DNA of 64,000 nucleotides from Delftia tsuruhatensis (GTDB lineage Bacteria > Pseudomonadota > Gammaproteobacteria > Burkholderiales > Burkholderiaceae_C): NCBI RefSeq assembly GCF_903815225.1, contig NZ_LR813084.1, forward strand, positions 3,948,501 through 4,012,500. The letters are read 5' to 3'. Of the stretch, positions 24,563 to 33,252 are shown piece by piece. Positions within the stretch are counted from its first letter, which is position 1, and each line of letters opens with the position of its first letter. The notes below the pieces were generated by a model. The model did not search any database and had not been told where the DNA came from. It saw only the letters and a program-made list of their open reading frames with translations. The translations under genes and the position numbers were made by a program.

Positions 24563-25570
24563 CTAGTCCAGCGAGGCGCCGGACGCCTTGACGATGCGCG
24601 CCCACTTGGCGATGTCCTCGCGCAGCAGGGCTGCCATCTGCACGGGGCTCACCGGCCTGTCGGCGGGTCCGGCCAATTCCACGCCCGAGGCCTCCAGCTT
24701 CGTGCGCAGATCGCCGGCCGCCAGCGCGCGGGCCATGCCGTCCTGCAGTTGCGCCAGCACCGGGCCGGGCACACCCTCGGGTGCGAACAGGCCCACCCAC
24801 AGCGTGCCGTTGTAGCCCGGCACGGTCTCGCCTATCGTGGGCACCTCGGGCAGCAAGGGCGAGCGCGCGCCGCCGCTGACGGCCAGCGCGCGCAGCCTGC
24901 CGGCCTGGATATGGGGCAGCGTGGAAGGCAGGCTGCCGAACAGCAGCGGCACCTGGCCGCCCAGCACATCGTTGAGCGCGGGCGCCACGCCCTTGTAGGG
25001 CACGTGCTGCAGATGGATGCCGGCCATGCTGTTGAGCATCTCGCCCAGCAGATGGTTGAGCGTGCCGTTGCCGGCCGAGGCATAGCGGTACTCATCGGGC
25101 CGGCCACGGGCCATGGCGATCAGCTCGGGCACCGACTTCGCGGGGAAGTCCGGATGGGCCAGCAGCACATTGGGCACCGAGCCGATCAGGCCGATGGGCC
25201 GGAAATCCTTGACCGGATCGAACCCGGGCTTGCGGTAGAGCGCGGGATTGATGGCCTGGCTGCTGCTGATGGTCATCAGCAAGGTGTGGCCGTCCCTGGC
25301 CGCCTTGGCCACGGCCTGGGTGCCGATGTTGCCGCCGGCACCGGGACGGTTCTCGACCACCACGCTGGTGCCCAGCACCTCGGCCAGCTTCTGGCTGACC
25401 AGCCGGCCCACGATGTCGTTCGTGCCGCCCGGCGCCTGGGGGACGATCATCACGATGGGCCGCGCGGGCCAGGCCTGGGCACGGGACAGCAGCGGCGCGC
25501 CCATCGCGACGGCCAGCAGGGTTCGGCGGCGCAAAAGGCCCCGGGGTGTGGGAAAGAGGGAAGTCGGCAT
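24563..25570 (-). CDS. Bug-family (TctC) periplasmic receptor, orphan
   Basis: This third Bug receptor has 335 residues from the ATG at 25570. GGAGA lies about eight bases upstream of that ATG; a second in-frame ATG at 25585 would add five residues. The signal region has an arginine cluster (RGLLRRRTLLAVAMGAPLLSRAQA), which resembles a Tat signal and may also work with Sec. The mature part shows IVMIVPQAPGGTNDIVGR, VVVENRPGAGGNIGTQAVAKAARDGHTLLM and VPYKGVAPALNDVLGGQVPLLF. No permease genes are adjacent. A LysR gene diverges from it (118 bp gap) and probably regulates it. The ligand is unknown. Confidence 0.9.
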   Translation of the reverse strand: MPTSLFPTPRGLLRRRTLLAVAMGAPLLSRAQAWPARPIVMIVPQAPGGTNDIVGRLVSQKLAEVLGTSVVVENRPGAGGNIGTQAVAKAARDGHTLLMTISSSQAINPALYRKPGFDPVKDFRPIGLIGSVPNVLLAHPDFPAKSVPELIAMARGRPDEYRYASAGNGTLNHLLGEMLNSMAGIHLQHVPYKGVAPALNDVLGGQVPLLFGSLPSTLPHIQAGRLRALAVSGGARSPLLPEVPTIGETVPGYNGTLWVGLFAPEGVPGPVLAQLQDGMARALAAGDLRTKLEASGVELAGPADRPVSPVQMAALLREDIAKWARIVKASGASLD

Positions 25571-25687
25571 GGGCCATGTCTCCATTTGTTCTTGTCGCAA
25601 GACCCCATGGTTGCCCGCCCCGCGCCAGCGCACAATCGCGCATTTCGTGATCCGGCCTTCGGATTTTCCAAACCCTCGCCGCCGCCC

Positions 25688-26611
25688 ATGCCTTCCTCGA
25701 CCTCCATGCACTTCGACCTCACGGACCTGCGCCTGTTCGTGCACGCCGCCGAACAGGGCAGCCTGACCCGGGCCTCGGAAAGGCAGCACCTGTCGCTGGC
25801 CGCTGCCAGCCAGCGCATCAAGGCACTGGAGGAGCAATCGGGCCTGCCGCTGCTGTACCGCGAGGCACGCGGCGTGCGGCCCACGCCTGCGGGAGAGGCC
25901 TTCCTGCACCACGCGCGCGGCATGCTGCTGCAGGCCGAGCAATTGCGACATGACCTGCAGGAATATGGCGCCGGCCTGCGCGGCCATGTGCGGGTGTTCG
26001 CCAACACCACGGCCGTCACCGATTTCCTGCCCGAGATCCTGCCCTCCTTCCTGTCGGCCCATCCGCAGGTGAACGTGGACCTGCAGGAGCGCCCCAATGC
26101 CGAAATAGCGCGCGGCGTGCTCGACGGCCGGGCCGACCTGGGCATCGTGGCCGGACAGGTGGACACGCTGGGCCTGCAGACCATCCACTTCAGCACCGAC
26201 CGCCTGGTGCTGGCCACGCCCCGCGGCCACCGCTTCGCGCGGCGCAGGCGCATCGACTTTGCCGAGACGCTGGACGAGGACGCCATCGGAATGCAGCAGG
26301 GCAGCACGCTGCAGACCTTTCTGGCGGGTGTGACGGAGCGCCTGGGCAAGCCCATGAAGCTGCGCATACAGCTGTCCAGCTTCGATGCCATGTGCCGCAT
26401 GATCGGCGCGGGCGTGGGCATAGGCATCGTTCCCGAGAGCGCCGCGCGCCGCAACCGCGACAGCATGCGGCTGGCCCTGATCGAGCTGACCGACCCCTGG
26501 AGCGTGCGCGAGCGCCGCATCCTGGTGCGCGACCAGGGCCGGCTGCCGCGCCATGCACAGGCCCTGATCGAGGTGCTGCAGGCGTTCTACGCCACGCCGA
26601 CAGGTTCCTGA
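25688..26611 (+). CDS. LysR-family transcriptional regulator
   Basis: This 307-residue LysR regulator has the DNA-binding start FDLTDLRLFVHAAEQGSLTRASERQHLSLAAASQRIKALEEQSGLPLLYRE. The effector domain follows, with VRVFANTTAVTDFLPEILPSFL. It is divergent from the third Bug receptor gene and probably controls it. Its last 25 bp overlap the end of the convergent GNAT gene (26587-26611), so neither has room for a separate terminator. The ATG at 25688 begins MPSSTSMHFDLTDLR; a second ATG seven codons later is also possible. The frame is open upstream across the Bug gene only as an antisense shadow. Confidence 0.9.
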   Translation: MPSSTSMHFDLTDLRLFVHAAEQGSLTRASERQHLSLAAASQRIKALEEQSGLPLLYREARGVRPTPAGEAFLHHARGMLLQAEQLRHDLQEYGAGLRGHVRVFANTTAVTDFLPEILPSFLSAHPQVNVDLQERPNAEIARGVLDGRADLGIVAGQVDTLGLQTIHFSTDRLVLATPRGHRFARRRRIDFAETLDEDAIGMQQGSTLQTFLAGVTERLGKPMKLRIQLSSFDAMCRMIGAGVGIGIVPESAARRNRDSMRLALIELTDPWSVRERRILVRDQGRLPRHAQALIEVLQAFYATPTGS

Positions 26612-27333
26612 GCCCGTGGCGCACCCTGCTCCATCAGGCTGGCCAGCGAACGGATCTGCCCGCCCTGCGCATCGAAGTTGCCCGGCTCCAGCCAGCGCTG
26701 GAATGCCGCGCGCAGCACTGGCCACTCGCTGTCGATGATGGAAAACCAGGCGGTATCGCGGCTGCGGCCCTTGTAGACCACGACCTGGCGGAAGATGCCC
26801 TCGAACCGGAAGCCCAGGCGCGCCGCCGCCGCGCGTGAGGGAGCGTTCAGGCTGTCGCACTTCCATTCGTAGCGGCGGTAGCCCAGCTCGTCGAACACAC
26901 GCTGCATCAGCAGGAACTGCGCCTCCGTGGCCGCGCGCGTGCGCTTGAGCCGGGGCGAATAGCACACGAAGCCCACTTCCACCACGCCGCTGGCGGCATC
27001 CACGCGCATCAAGGCCAGCGTGCCGATGGCGCGGCCCGTGGCCAGGTCGATGACGGCGTGGTGCAAGGGGTCGTCACCGGCCTGTGCCGATTCGGCGAAC
27101 TGGCGGTAGGCCCGCGCATCGGGGAACGGCCCCACCGACATGTAGGTCCAGTCGCCGGCGTCCGGCGCCAGGCTGAAGGCCTCGTACAGGTCGGCGGCAT
27201 GGCGCTCGACCGACAGGGGCTCCAGCCGGCAGTAGCGGCCCTCGACGGGCGTGCGTGGCGGGCGCTGGCGCGGGGTCCAGTCGGGCAGCCCGGGGCCTAC
27301 GGGCTGGTGCAGGGCATTGGTTGCGGTGGGCAT
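26587..27333 (-). CDS. GNAT-family N-acetyltransferase, RimJ/RimL type
   Basis: This 248-residue protein has the RimJ/RimL-type GNAT domain: VEGRYCRLEPLSVERHAADLYEAF at the start, VIDLATGRAIGTLALMRVDAASGVVEVGFVCYSPRLKRTRAATEA in the acetyl-CoA region, and SLNAPSRAAAARLGFRFEGIFRQ near the end. Members acetylate protein N-termini, antibiotics or small amines, and the substrate here is unknown. AAGGAA eight bases before the ATG supports the start at 27333. It is divergent from a MocR regulator gene, and its end overlaps the convergent LysR gene by 25 bp. The divergent position suggests control by the PLP-sensing regulator. Confidence 0.9.
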   Translation of the reverse strand: MPTATNALHQPVGPGLPDWTPRQRPPRTPVEGRYCRLEPLSVERHAADLYEAFSLAPDAGDWTYMSVGPFPDARAYRQFAESAQAGDDPLHHAVIDLATGRAIGTLALMRVDAASGVVEVGFVCYSPRLKRTRAATEAQFLLMQRVFDELGYRRYEWKCDSLNAPSRAAAARLGFRFEGIFRQVVVYKGRSRDTAWFSIIDSEWPVLRAAFQRWLEPGNFDAQGGQIRSLASLMEQGAPRAQEPVGVA

Positions 27334-27365
27334 GGAAGAGATTCCTTGTCATGGTCAATGGCAAG

Positions 27366-27387
27366 GCCACGATAGTCCGCCGGTGGC
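27366..27387. promoter_or_regulatory. GCCAC-N12-GTGGC dyad between GNAT and MocR genes
   Basis: GCCAC (27366-27370) and GTGGC (27383-27387) face each other in the 85-bp shared gap. It is a possible operator for the MocR regulator; support is positional only. Confidence 0.3.
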
Positions 27388-27418
27388 ATCATGGAAAGCT
27401 CCAGCCGATGATGTTTTC

Positions 27419-28918
27419 ATGGTGCCACGCCACAGCGATCCGATCATGCACACGCCCGACCTGCTCACCAGCCCCCTGAGAACGGGCCTCGGCGCGCCGG
27501 GGCGCCAGCAGCAGCTGATCCAGCGCCTGAAGCAGGCCATCCTGACGGGCCGGCTGCCGGCCGGCGACCGCCTGCCCTCCTCCCGCTCGCTGGCGCAGGA
27601 ACTGGAGGTCTCGCGCAATACGGTGCTGATCGCCTACGAACAGCTGGCGGCGGAAGGCTATGTGTCCGCCGACCGCCAGGGCACGCGCGTGGCGCCGGTA
27701 TCCGCCCTGTCCAGGTCGGCGGCCAGGGCCGTGACGGACACCGTGGCTGCCGCCCAGGCCCCTGCCACCGCCCGGCGCCTGGTCCGGATCGTCCCCACCC
27801 GCCATGCCATGGATCGCAGCCTGCCGCTGACACCGGGCACGCCCGCGCTGGACCGTTTTCCCATCCAGGCCTGGCGCCGCGCCCAGGACCGCGCGCTGCG
27901 TGCCGCGCCCGTGCATGCGCTGGACTATGGCGACCCGGCGGGAGAGCCCGCCCTGCGCGAGGCCATCGCCCAATACCTGCGCATCTCGCGCGGCGTGCGC
28001 TGCGACGCCTCGCGCGTGGTCATCACCGAGGGCGCCCAGGGGGCACTGGCGCTGTGCGTGCAACTGCTCACCAACCCGGGTGACCATGCCTGGCTGGAAG
28101 AGCCGGGCTACCGGGGGGCGAAATCGGCCTTTGCGGGCGGCGACCTGCACGTCAGCGCTCTGCGTGTCGATGCGGACGGAGCCCTCATCCCGCCCGCGCT
28201 GTGGGACACCCATCCGCCCCGACTGATCCAGGTCACGCCGTCGCACCAATACCCCACGGGCGCCGTGCTTTCGGTGGCGCGCCGACTGGACCTGCTGGAG
28301 CGCGCGCGCCGTGCGGGCGCCTGGATCATCGAGGACGACTACGACAGCGAGTTCCGCCACCAGGGCACGCCCATCGCCGCCATGCAGGGCCAGGTGCCCG
28401 ATGCGCCCGTGCTCTATGTGGGCACCTTCAGCAAGACCATGTTCCCGGCGCTGCGCCTGGGCTTCCTCGTGCTGCCGCAGGCGCTGGGGGCCAGCGCCTG
28501 CCGCGCCGTGCCGGAGATGCTGCGCGGCGGCCACCGGCTGGAACAGCTGGCCATGGCGGATTTCATGGAAAGCGGCCAGTTCTCGCGCCACCTGGGCCGC
28601 ATGCGGCGCCTGTACCGCGAGCGCCAGGCCGCGCTGCGCGAGGCCCTGGCCACGCAGCTGGGCATGGAGCACGAGGTATTGGGCGGCCAGGGAGGCCTGC
28701 ACCTGACGGTGCGCCTGCCGCCAGGGCTTGCCGACAAGGCGATCGCCGAACAGGCCCGCCGCGCCGGCATGAACCCGGCCGCCCTGTCCTCCTTCGCCAT
28801 GGCGCCGCTGCCCCAGGACAACGGCCTGGTGATCGGCTACGGCAACACCGATGCCACGCGCTTTGCCGCGCTGGTCAGGCGGCTGGGCAGGCTGGCCAGC
28901 CCCCTGCCCGGCCCGTAG
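27419..28918 (+). CDS. MocR-family GntR/aminotransferase regulator (PdxR-like)
   Basis: This 499-residue regulator joins an N-terminal GntR winged helix (RQQQLIQRLKQAILTGRLPAGDRLPSSRSLAQELEVSRNTVLIAYEQLAAEGYV) to an aminotransferase-like domain. That domain has LIQVTPSHQYPTGAVLS, IEDDYDSEFRHQG with the PLP-ring Asp, and GTFSKTMFPALRLGFLVLP with the PLP-lysine. The arrangement is that of PdxR and other MocR proteins. No vitamin B6 gene is adjacent, so a role other than PdxR is likely. Divergence from the GNAT gene points to that as target. The start is uncertain: the ATG at 27419 is used here, and an ATG at 27446 is also possible. It ends 25 bp before the convergent cobT. Confidence 0.88.
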   Translation: MVPRHSDPIMHTPDLLTSPLRTGLGAPGRQQQLIQRLKQAILTGRLPAGDRLPSSRSLAQELEVSRNTVLIAYEQLAAEGYVSADRQGTRVAPVSALSRSAARAVTDTVAAAQAPATARRLVRIVPTRHAMDRSLPLTPGTPALDRFPIQAWRRAQDRALRAAPVHALDYGDPAGEPALREAIAQYLRISRGVRCDASRVVITEGAQGALALCVQLLTNPGDHAWLEEPGYRGAKSAFAGGDLHVSALRVDADGALIPPALWDTHPPRLIQVTPSHQYPTGAVLSVARRLDLLERARRAGAWIIEDDYDSEFRHQGTPIAAMQGQVPDAPVLYVGTFSKTMFPALRLGFLVLPQALGASACRAVPEMLRGGHRLEQLAMADFMESGQFSRHLGRMRRLYRERQAALREALATQLGMEHEVLGGQGGLHLTVRLPPGLADKAIAEQARRAGMNPAALSSFAMAPLPQDNGLVIGYGNTDATRFAALVRRLGRLASPLPGP

Positions 28919-28942
28919 GGTGTGCCATGCCGCCAGCGCCGG

Positions 28943-30079
28943 CTACGCCGCTTCAGAGCGGGTGCTCACCCCCGCCTGCTCGAAGCTGGCCATCTCGCCC
29001 AGCATGGCGCAGGCCGACACCAGCAGCGGCCAGGCCAGGGCCGCGCCCGAGCCCTCGCCCAGGCGCAACTGCCAGTCCAGCAAAGGCTCGGCGCCCAGAT
29101 GGGCCAGCATGCGCACATGGCCTGGCTCGCCCGAGCGGTGCGAGAACACGCAGCGCTCCAGCACGGCCGGCTGCAGGCGGCAGGCCACGAGCACGGCGGC
29201 CGTGGTGATGAAGCCGTCGACCACGATGACACGCCGCTGGGCGGCGGCCTCCAGCACGGCCCCCACCATGGTGGCGACCTCGAATCCCCCCATGGCCGCC
29301 AGCGCCTCCAGAGGCTGCGTGGCCCGGGCGTGCCGTTGCAGCACCTCCTGGAGCACCCCGATCTTGCGCGCCAGCCCGGCCGCATCCAGTCCTGTGCCGG
29401 CGCCCGTGACCTCGGCCAGCGGCTCGCCGCACAGCTGCGCCAGCAGCAGCGAGGCGCTGGAGGTGTTGCCTATGCCCATCTCGCCCAGCAGCAGCGCATT
29501 GCCCGGCAACTGGCGCACCAGGGCCGCGCCATTGCGCAGGGCCATCTCGCATTCGATGGCCGTCATCGCGGGCCCCTGGCTGCAGTCGCGCGTGCCGTAG
29601 CCCAGCTTGCGGCGCCAAAGCCGCGGCTGGCCGGGGCGGGGCAGCTTGTCGTCGGGGTCCTGCTCGCGCGGCGCGAAGTCACGCGCCACGCCGCAGTCCA
29701 CCACGTTCAGCGCCAGGCCGTGCTGGCGCGCCAGCACGCTGACGGCGGCACCGCCGGCCATGAAGTTCTCGACCATCTGCCAGGTCACATCCACGGGGTA
29801 GGCCGACACGCCGCGCGCGGCCAGCCCGTGGTCGGCCGCGAACACCAGCATCTGCGGCTGCTCCAGGCGCGGCCGCTCGCTGCCGAGGATGCAGGCGATG
29901 CGCAGCGCCAGTGCCTCCAGCCGGCCCAGCGCCCCCAGGGGCTTGGTCTTGTGATCTATGGCGTGCTGCACGCGCCGGGCGAAGGCGGCATCTGCCAGCG
30001 GTTCGATGCGGGGCACGGCCCCGGCAAGGGCGGGCGTGCCGCGATCGAGGGGTTCTGGGGAGGTCGTTGGAGTGGGCAT
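28943..30079 (-). CDS. cobT: Nicotinate-nucleotide:dimethylbenzimidazole phosphoribosyltransferase
   Basis: CobT activates the lower-ligand base of cobalamin by making alpha-ribazole phosphate from nicotinate mononucleotide. The 378-residue protein has the substrate-binding KTKPLGALGRLEALA near the start, LVFAADHGLAARGVSAYP, MTWQM-like VTWQMVENFMAGGAA and GEMGIGNTSSASLL. VFSHRSGEPGHVRMLAHLG carries the catalytic glutamate, and a TTAAVLVA helix is present. It is slightly longer than usual, mostly at the N-terminus. The ATG at 30079 begins MPTPTTSPEPL. No other cobalamin gene is adjacent, so it may serve salvage or be separated from a cob cluster elsewhere. A kinase gene starts on the same strand upstream. 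Confidence 0.94.
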   Translation of the reverse strand: MPTPTTSPEPLDRGTPALAGAVPRIEPLADAAFARRVQHAIDHKTKPLGALGRLEALALRIACILGSERPRLEQPQMLVFAADHGLAARGVSAYPVDVTWQMVENFMAGGAAVSVLARQHGLALNVVDCGVARDFAPREQDPDDKLPRPGQPRLWRRKLGYGTRDCSQGPAMTAIECEMALRNGAALVRQLPGNALLLGEMGIGNTSSASLLLAQLCGEPLAEVTGAGTGLDAAGLARKIGVLQEVLQRHARATQPLEALAAMGGFEVATMVGAVLEAAAQRRVIVVDGFITTAAVLVACRLQPAVLERCVFSHRSGEPGHVRMLAHLGAEPLLDWQLRLGEGSGAALAWPLLVSACAMLGEMASFEQAGVSTRSEAA

Positions 30080-30176
30080 GGCGGGACGGCGCCCGGGGCC
30101 GGGAACGGCCGGCGCAGGCAGTTGCAAATACGCAAGTATCGCGCGCCCCGGGGCACCGCGAACGCGTTGCGGCGGC

Positions 30177-32117
30177 TCAGGCCTGCGATGGCAGGGCGGG
30201 CTGCGGCTGCAGCGCCACCTCCACGCGCACCACGGTGGCGCCGGGCCCGGACTCCACCGTCAGCACGCCGCCGATGCGCTCGGCGCGCGCGGCCATGCTG
30301 CGCATGCCCACGCTCAGGCCCGCGCGCCGCACGGCCTCCACGTCGAAGCCCACGCCGTCATCCTCGATGCGCACCACCAGCAGGTCGGCGCCGGGCTGCG
30401 TGCACTGCACATGCACATGGCGGGCCCGGCTGTGCTTGATGGCGTTGGACAAGGCCTCCTCCACCAGCCGTGTCAGGCCCAGGCACTGCAGTGCGCTGGG
30501 CATTTGGCGCCACTGGGCGGCGATGTCCCAGCGCGAGGACACGCCCAGCTCGTCGAGGATGCGCGTGAAGCGGTGGCGCAGCGGCGCAGCCCAGTGCACC
30601 GGTGTGCGGGGGACGGCCGCGCCCGCGCTGGAGCCCTGGTCTATGACCTGGCGCAGGTCGTCGCGCAACAGCTTGAGCAACGACAGCACGCGCTCGCTGG
30701 GCAGCGGCTGCGGCGCCTGCTCCACCAGGGCCATGCTGCGCACCAGGCTGCCGCCCAGGCCGTCGTGCAGGTCGTGGGCGATGCGCATGCGCTCCTGCAG
30801 CCTGGCGTTCTCCAGCGCCTGGGCATGCTCGCGCGCCGCCGCCCGGGCCAGTTCCGCACGCGCGCCCGCGACATGGGCGGCCAGCTCCTGGTTGAAGCGC
30901 TCCATGCCGCGCATCTGCTGGGCCAGCTGGCCACCCAGCAGCAGCACCATCAACGAGATGATCAGCAGGCCGCTCATGGTGGCCCAGCTGCGCGCCACCT
31001 GCCACACGCCCAGCACCCCCGACAGGTCATGCACGGCCACCACCACGAACACCATCCAGCACATGGCCAGCAGCACATACCTGCGCTGGCGTCCTTCAGG
31101 CCGCGGGCGCCAGGCATGCCACTGGAACTGCAGGCAGTTGGCCAGAAACACGCCCATGGCTCCCAGCCAGATACCGGTGAACCAGCGCCCCGCCACTGCC
31201 TGCGGCACGACCAGCGACGCCACCGCGCCCAACGTGGCGAGCACCCACAGGGCACGCTCCACGAACGGCAGCCGCTGGCCACCGAAACGGAAGGTGAGCA
31301 GGCAGGCGCACAGCACATACCACACCAGCGCCACCAGGCTGACGCGCGACTTGGTCAGCGTATCGGACCAGGGCCAGGGCGTGTCGGCCACGAAGGTGGT
31401 GAGGTACAGCAGCCATCCCAGGCACATGAGGCCGAACCAGCCATAGGCCTGCTCCTGCCGCCTCAGGCACCACACCAGCAGGAACAATGCGGCCGCCACG
31501 GCCGACAGCACGGCATTGATGAAGTACAGCGTGCGCTGCTGCCACAGCTGCTGCGCATGCCGCTGCGCCACGGCCTGCGGGCTGCCCAGCCGCAAGGCGC
31601 CCAGGCCCGGCGACAGCGCCGCCAGCCCCACCACGCGCACCCAGATCGTGTTGACCCCCTCATGCAGGGAGGACTCCGGCAGCAGCCACCAGCGCGGCAT
31701 GTTCCAGCTGCGCGACAACGGCTCCACCAGGGAAGCGTCGCGCCACAGCAGATCATCGTTGATGAAGACCTCGCCCGCCATGCTGATGCCATCCAGGCCC
31801 AGGGCCACGGGCCCGGCGGATGCGGCACAGCCGCGCTCCCATTCGATGCGGTACCAGGCCGCGCCATCGTGGCCGGGCCAGCGCCGCGACCACATGTCGG
31901 GCAAGGTCACGGGCACCCAGCCCTGCGCGGGGCGCAGGGCCCCGGGCCCCGCCTCCTCCGCAGCCAGCACGGACAACATGCGGGGCGCGCAGTCCTGCGC
32001 CAACGCCTGGGTCCATCCCGGCAGGCACAGGCACCAGGCGCACAGCACGATGGCCCATCGGCATCTGTGCAGCCTCCTGAACAGGGTCCGGCAAAGCAGG
32101 AGGCAAAGGCGGTTCAT
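30177..32117 (-). CDS. Orphan NarX-type sensor histidine kinase with 7TM sensor
   Basis: This 646-residue membrane kinase has an N-terminal signal segment and a periplasmic jelly-roll-like region of about 180 residues (for example WWLLPESSLHEGVNTIWVRV). About seven membrane spans follow, the 7TMR-DISM layout. A coiled-coil linker and a HisKA_3 domain (RMRIAHDLHDGLGGSLVRSM, His near residue 446) come next, and an HATPase ends the protein (LVEEALSNAIKHSRARHVHV, IEDDGVGFDVEAV). Such kinases pair with LuxR-type (NarL) response regulators, but none is in the neighbouring genes. The ATG at 32117 begins MNRLCLLLC. It is divergent from the GntR regulator of the acid-sugar operon, with a 264-bp gap and no evident functional link. 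Confidence 0.87.
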   Translation of the reverse strand: MNRLCLLLCRTLFRRLHRCRWAIVLCAWCLCLPGWTQALAQDCAPRMLSVLAAEEAGPGALRPAQGWVPVTLPDMWSRRWPGHDGAAWYRIEWERGCAASAGPVALGLDGISMAGEVFINDDLLWRDASLVEPLSRSWNMPRWWLLPESSLHEGVNTIWVRVVGLAALSPGLGALRLGSPQAVAQRHAQQLWQQRTLYFINAVLSAVAAALFLLVWCLRRQEQAYGWFGLMCLGWLLYLTTFVADTPWPWSDTLTKSRVSLVALVWYVLCACLLTFRFGGQRLPFVERALWVLATLGAVASLVVPQAVAGRWFTGIWLGAMGVFLANCLQFQWHAWRPRPEGRQRRYVLLAMCWMVFVVVAVHDLSGVLGVWQVARSWATMSGLLIISLMVLLLGGQLAQQMRGMERFNQELAAHVAGARAELARAAAREHAQALENARLQERMRIAHDLHDGLGGSLVRSMALVEQAPQPLPSERVLSLLKLLRDDLRQVIDQGSSAGAAVPRTPVHWAAPLRHRFTRILDELGVSSRWDIAAQWRQMPSALQCLGLTRLVEEALSNAIKHSRARHVHVQCTQPGADLLVVRIEDDGVGFDVEAVRRAGLSVGMRSMAARAERIGGVLTVESGPGATVVRVEVALQPQPALPSQA

Positions 32118-32381
32118 GCGTGACGACAAGGGATCGAACAGACAACAGTCGGGAAGGGGTGGCCACGACACCCGCCGCACCGGCGGGGCCGCGCCATGGT
32201 AGGGCCGCGCCGCCGGTACGGGCATCCCTGGAATCAGGGAATTTGGCGGCTCTGGCGCAGATTAACCAGTTTCAGCGATTTTGCGAACGGCCGGTGCCTG
32301 CGGCGATGCCAAGCCTGCGCCGACACCGCAACCCGTTCTGAGACAATCGCAGCCACCCGTGTCTCTCCAGTCCCCACCTCC

Positions 32382-33149
32382 ATGACGGTTTCCTTCTCGG
32401 CCATCCAGCCCGGTCTCAAGCTCGCAGACCAGGTTGCCCAGCAGCTCGAAGCGCGCATCCGCTCCGGCAATCTGCAGCCGGGCCAGAAGCTGCCGACCGA
32501 GGCCGAACTCGTGCAGCAGCTCGAAGTCAGCCGCACCGTGGTGCGCGAGGCGGTGTCCCAGCTCAAGTCGCGCAACCTGGTGGAGTCGCGCCAGGGCAGC
32601 GGCATGTATGTGAAGACGGCGGGCATCGAGCCGCTGGACTTCGAGGGCCTGCCCGCGGCCGGCAAGAACGCCGTGATCCAGATCGCGGAAGTGCGCCGCG
32701 CGCTGGAAGCCGAGGTGGCCGAGCTGGCCGCGCGGCGTCGCAGCGAAGAAGACATGCAGCGCATCCACCGGGCCGAGGAAGCCCTGGCCGAGGCCGTGCG
32801 CCTGGGCCGCGATGGCGTGCAGGAGGACATGGACTTCCATCGCGCCATTGCGCAGGCCTCCGGCAACCCCTTTCTCATCAGCACGCTGGACTACCTGTCG
32901 CAATTCCTGCGCAATGCCATGCGCATCACCCGCGCCAACGAGGCACGGCGCGACGACTTCGGCAAGGCGGTCGAGCAGGAGCACCACGCCATGGTGCTGG
33001 CCATCGCGGCCGGCGATCCCAAGGCGGCGCGCAAGGCCGCCGCCACCCACATGAGCAATGCCATCAGCCGCATACAGCGCGCCGATGCCAGCTTCTGGGA
33101 GCAGGACGGCGAGCGCCTGGCCCGCGACATCCTGGCCACCAGGCCCTGA
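32382..33149 (+). CDS. FadR-subfamily GntR regulator of the acid-sugar operon
   Basis: This 255-residue regulator has the GntR winged helix ([63 protein letters not shown]) and an FCD effector domain with conserved metal/ligand positions (DMDFHRAIAQASGNPFL, EQEHHAMVLAIAAGD). FadR-type proteins usually repress carbon-source operons until the substrate or an intermediate binds. The otnC-MFS-denD-ltnD-otnK-otnI genes begin 103 bp downstream on the same strand. Inverted repeats in that gap are candidate binding sites. The ATG at 32382 gives MTVSFSAIQPGLKL, and residues upstream are not family-like. Confidence 0.9.
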   Translation: MTVSFSAIQPGLKLADQVAQQLEARIRSGNLQPGQKLPTEAELVQQLEVSRTVVREAVSQLKSRNLVESRQGSGMYVKTAGIEPLDFEGLPAAGKNAVIQIAEVRRALEAEVAELAARRRSEEDMQRIHRAEEALAEAVRLGRDGVQEDMDFHRAIAQASGNPFLISTLDYLSQFLRNAMRITRANEARRDDFGKAVEQEHHAMVLAIAAGDPKAARKAAATHMSNAISRIQRADASFWEQDGERLARDILATRP

Positions 33150-33205
33150 GCCTTCGGGTCACCTCGGCCGCACCCAAGGGTTAATACTTGGTTTTGATTT
33201 TTTCC

Positions 33206-33233
33206 ACAAATTTGTATGATGACCTGATGACAA
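33206..33233 (+). promoter_or_regulatory. Candidate operator/promoter before otnC
   Basis: ACAAATTTGT at 33206-33215 is a perfect 10-bp palindrome. TTGT (33212-33215) and ACAA (33230-33233) flank a TGATGACCTGATGA core with a direct repeat of TGATGA. TATGAT at 33215-33220 resembles a -10 box with TTGATT at 33194 as a weak -35. The AT-rich site sits 20 bp before otnC, where the FadR-type repressor would be expected to act. Confidence 0.5.
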
Positions 33234-33252
33234 TATCAGCCGTCAACATGCC

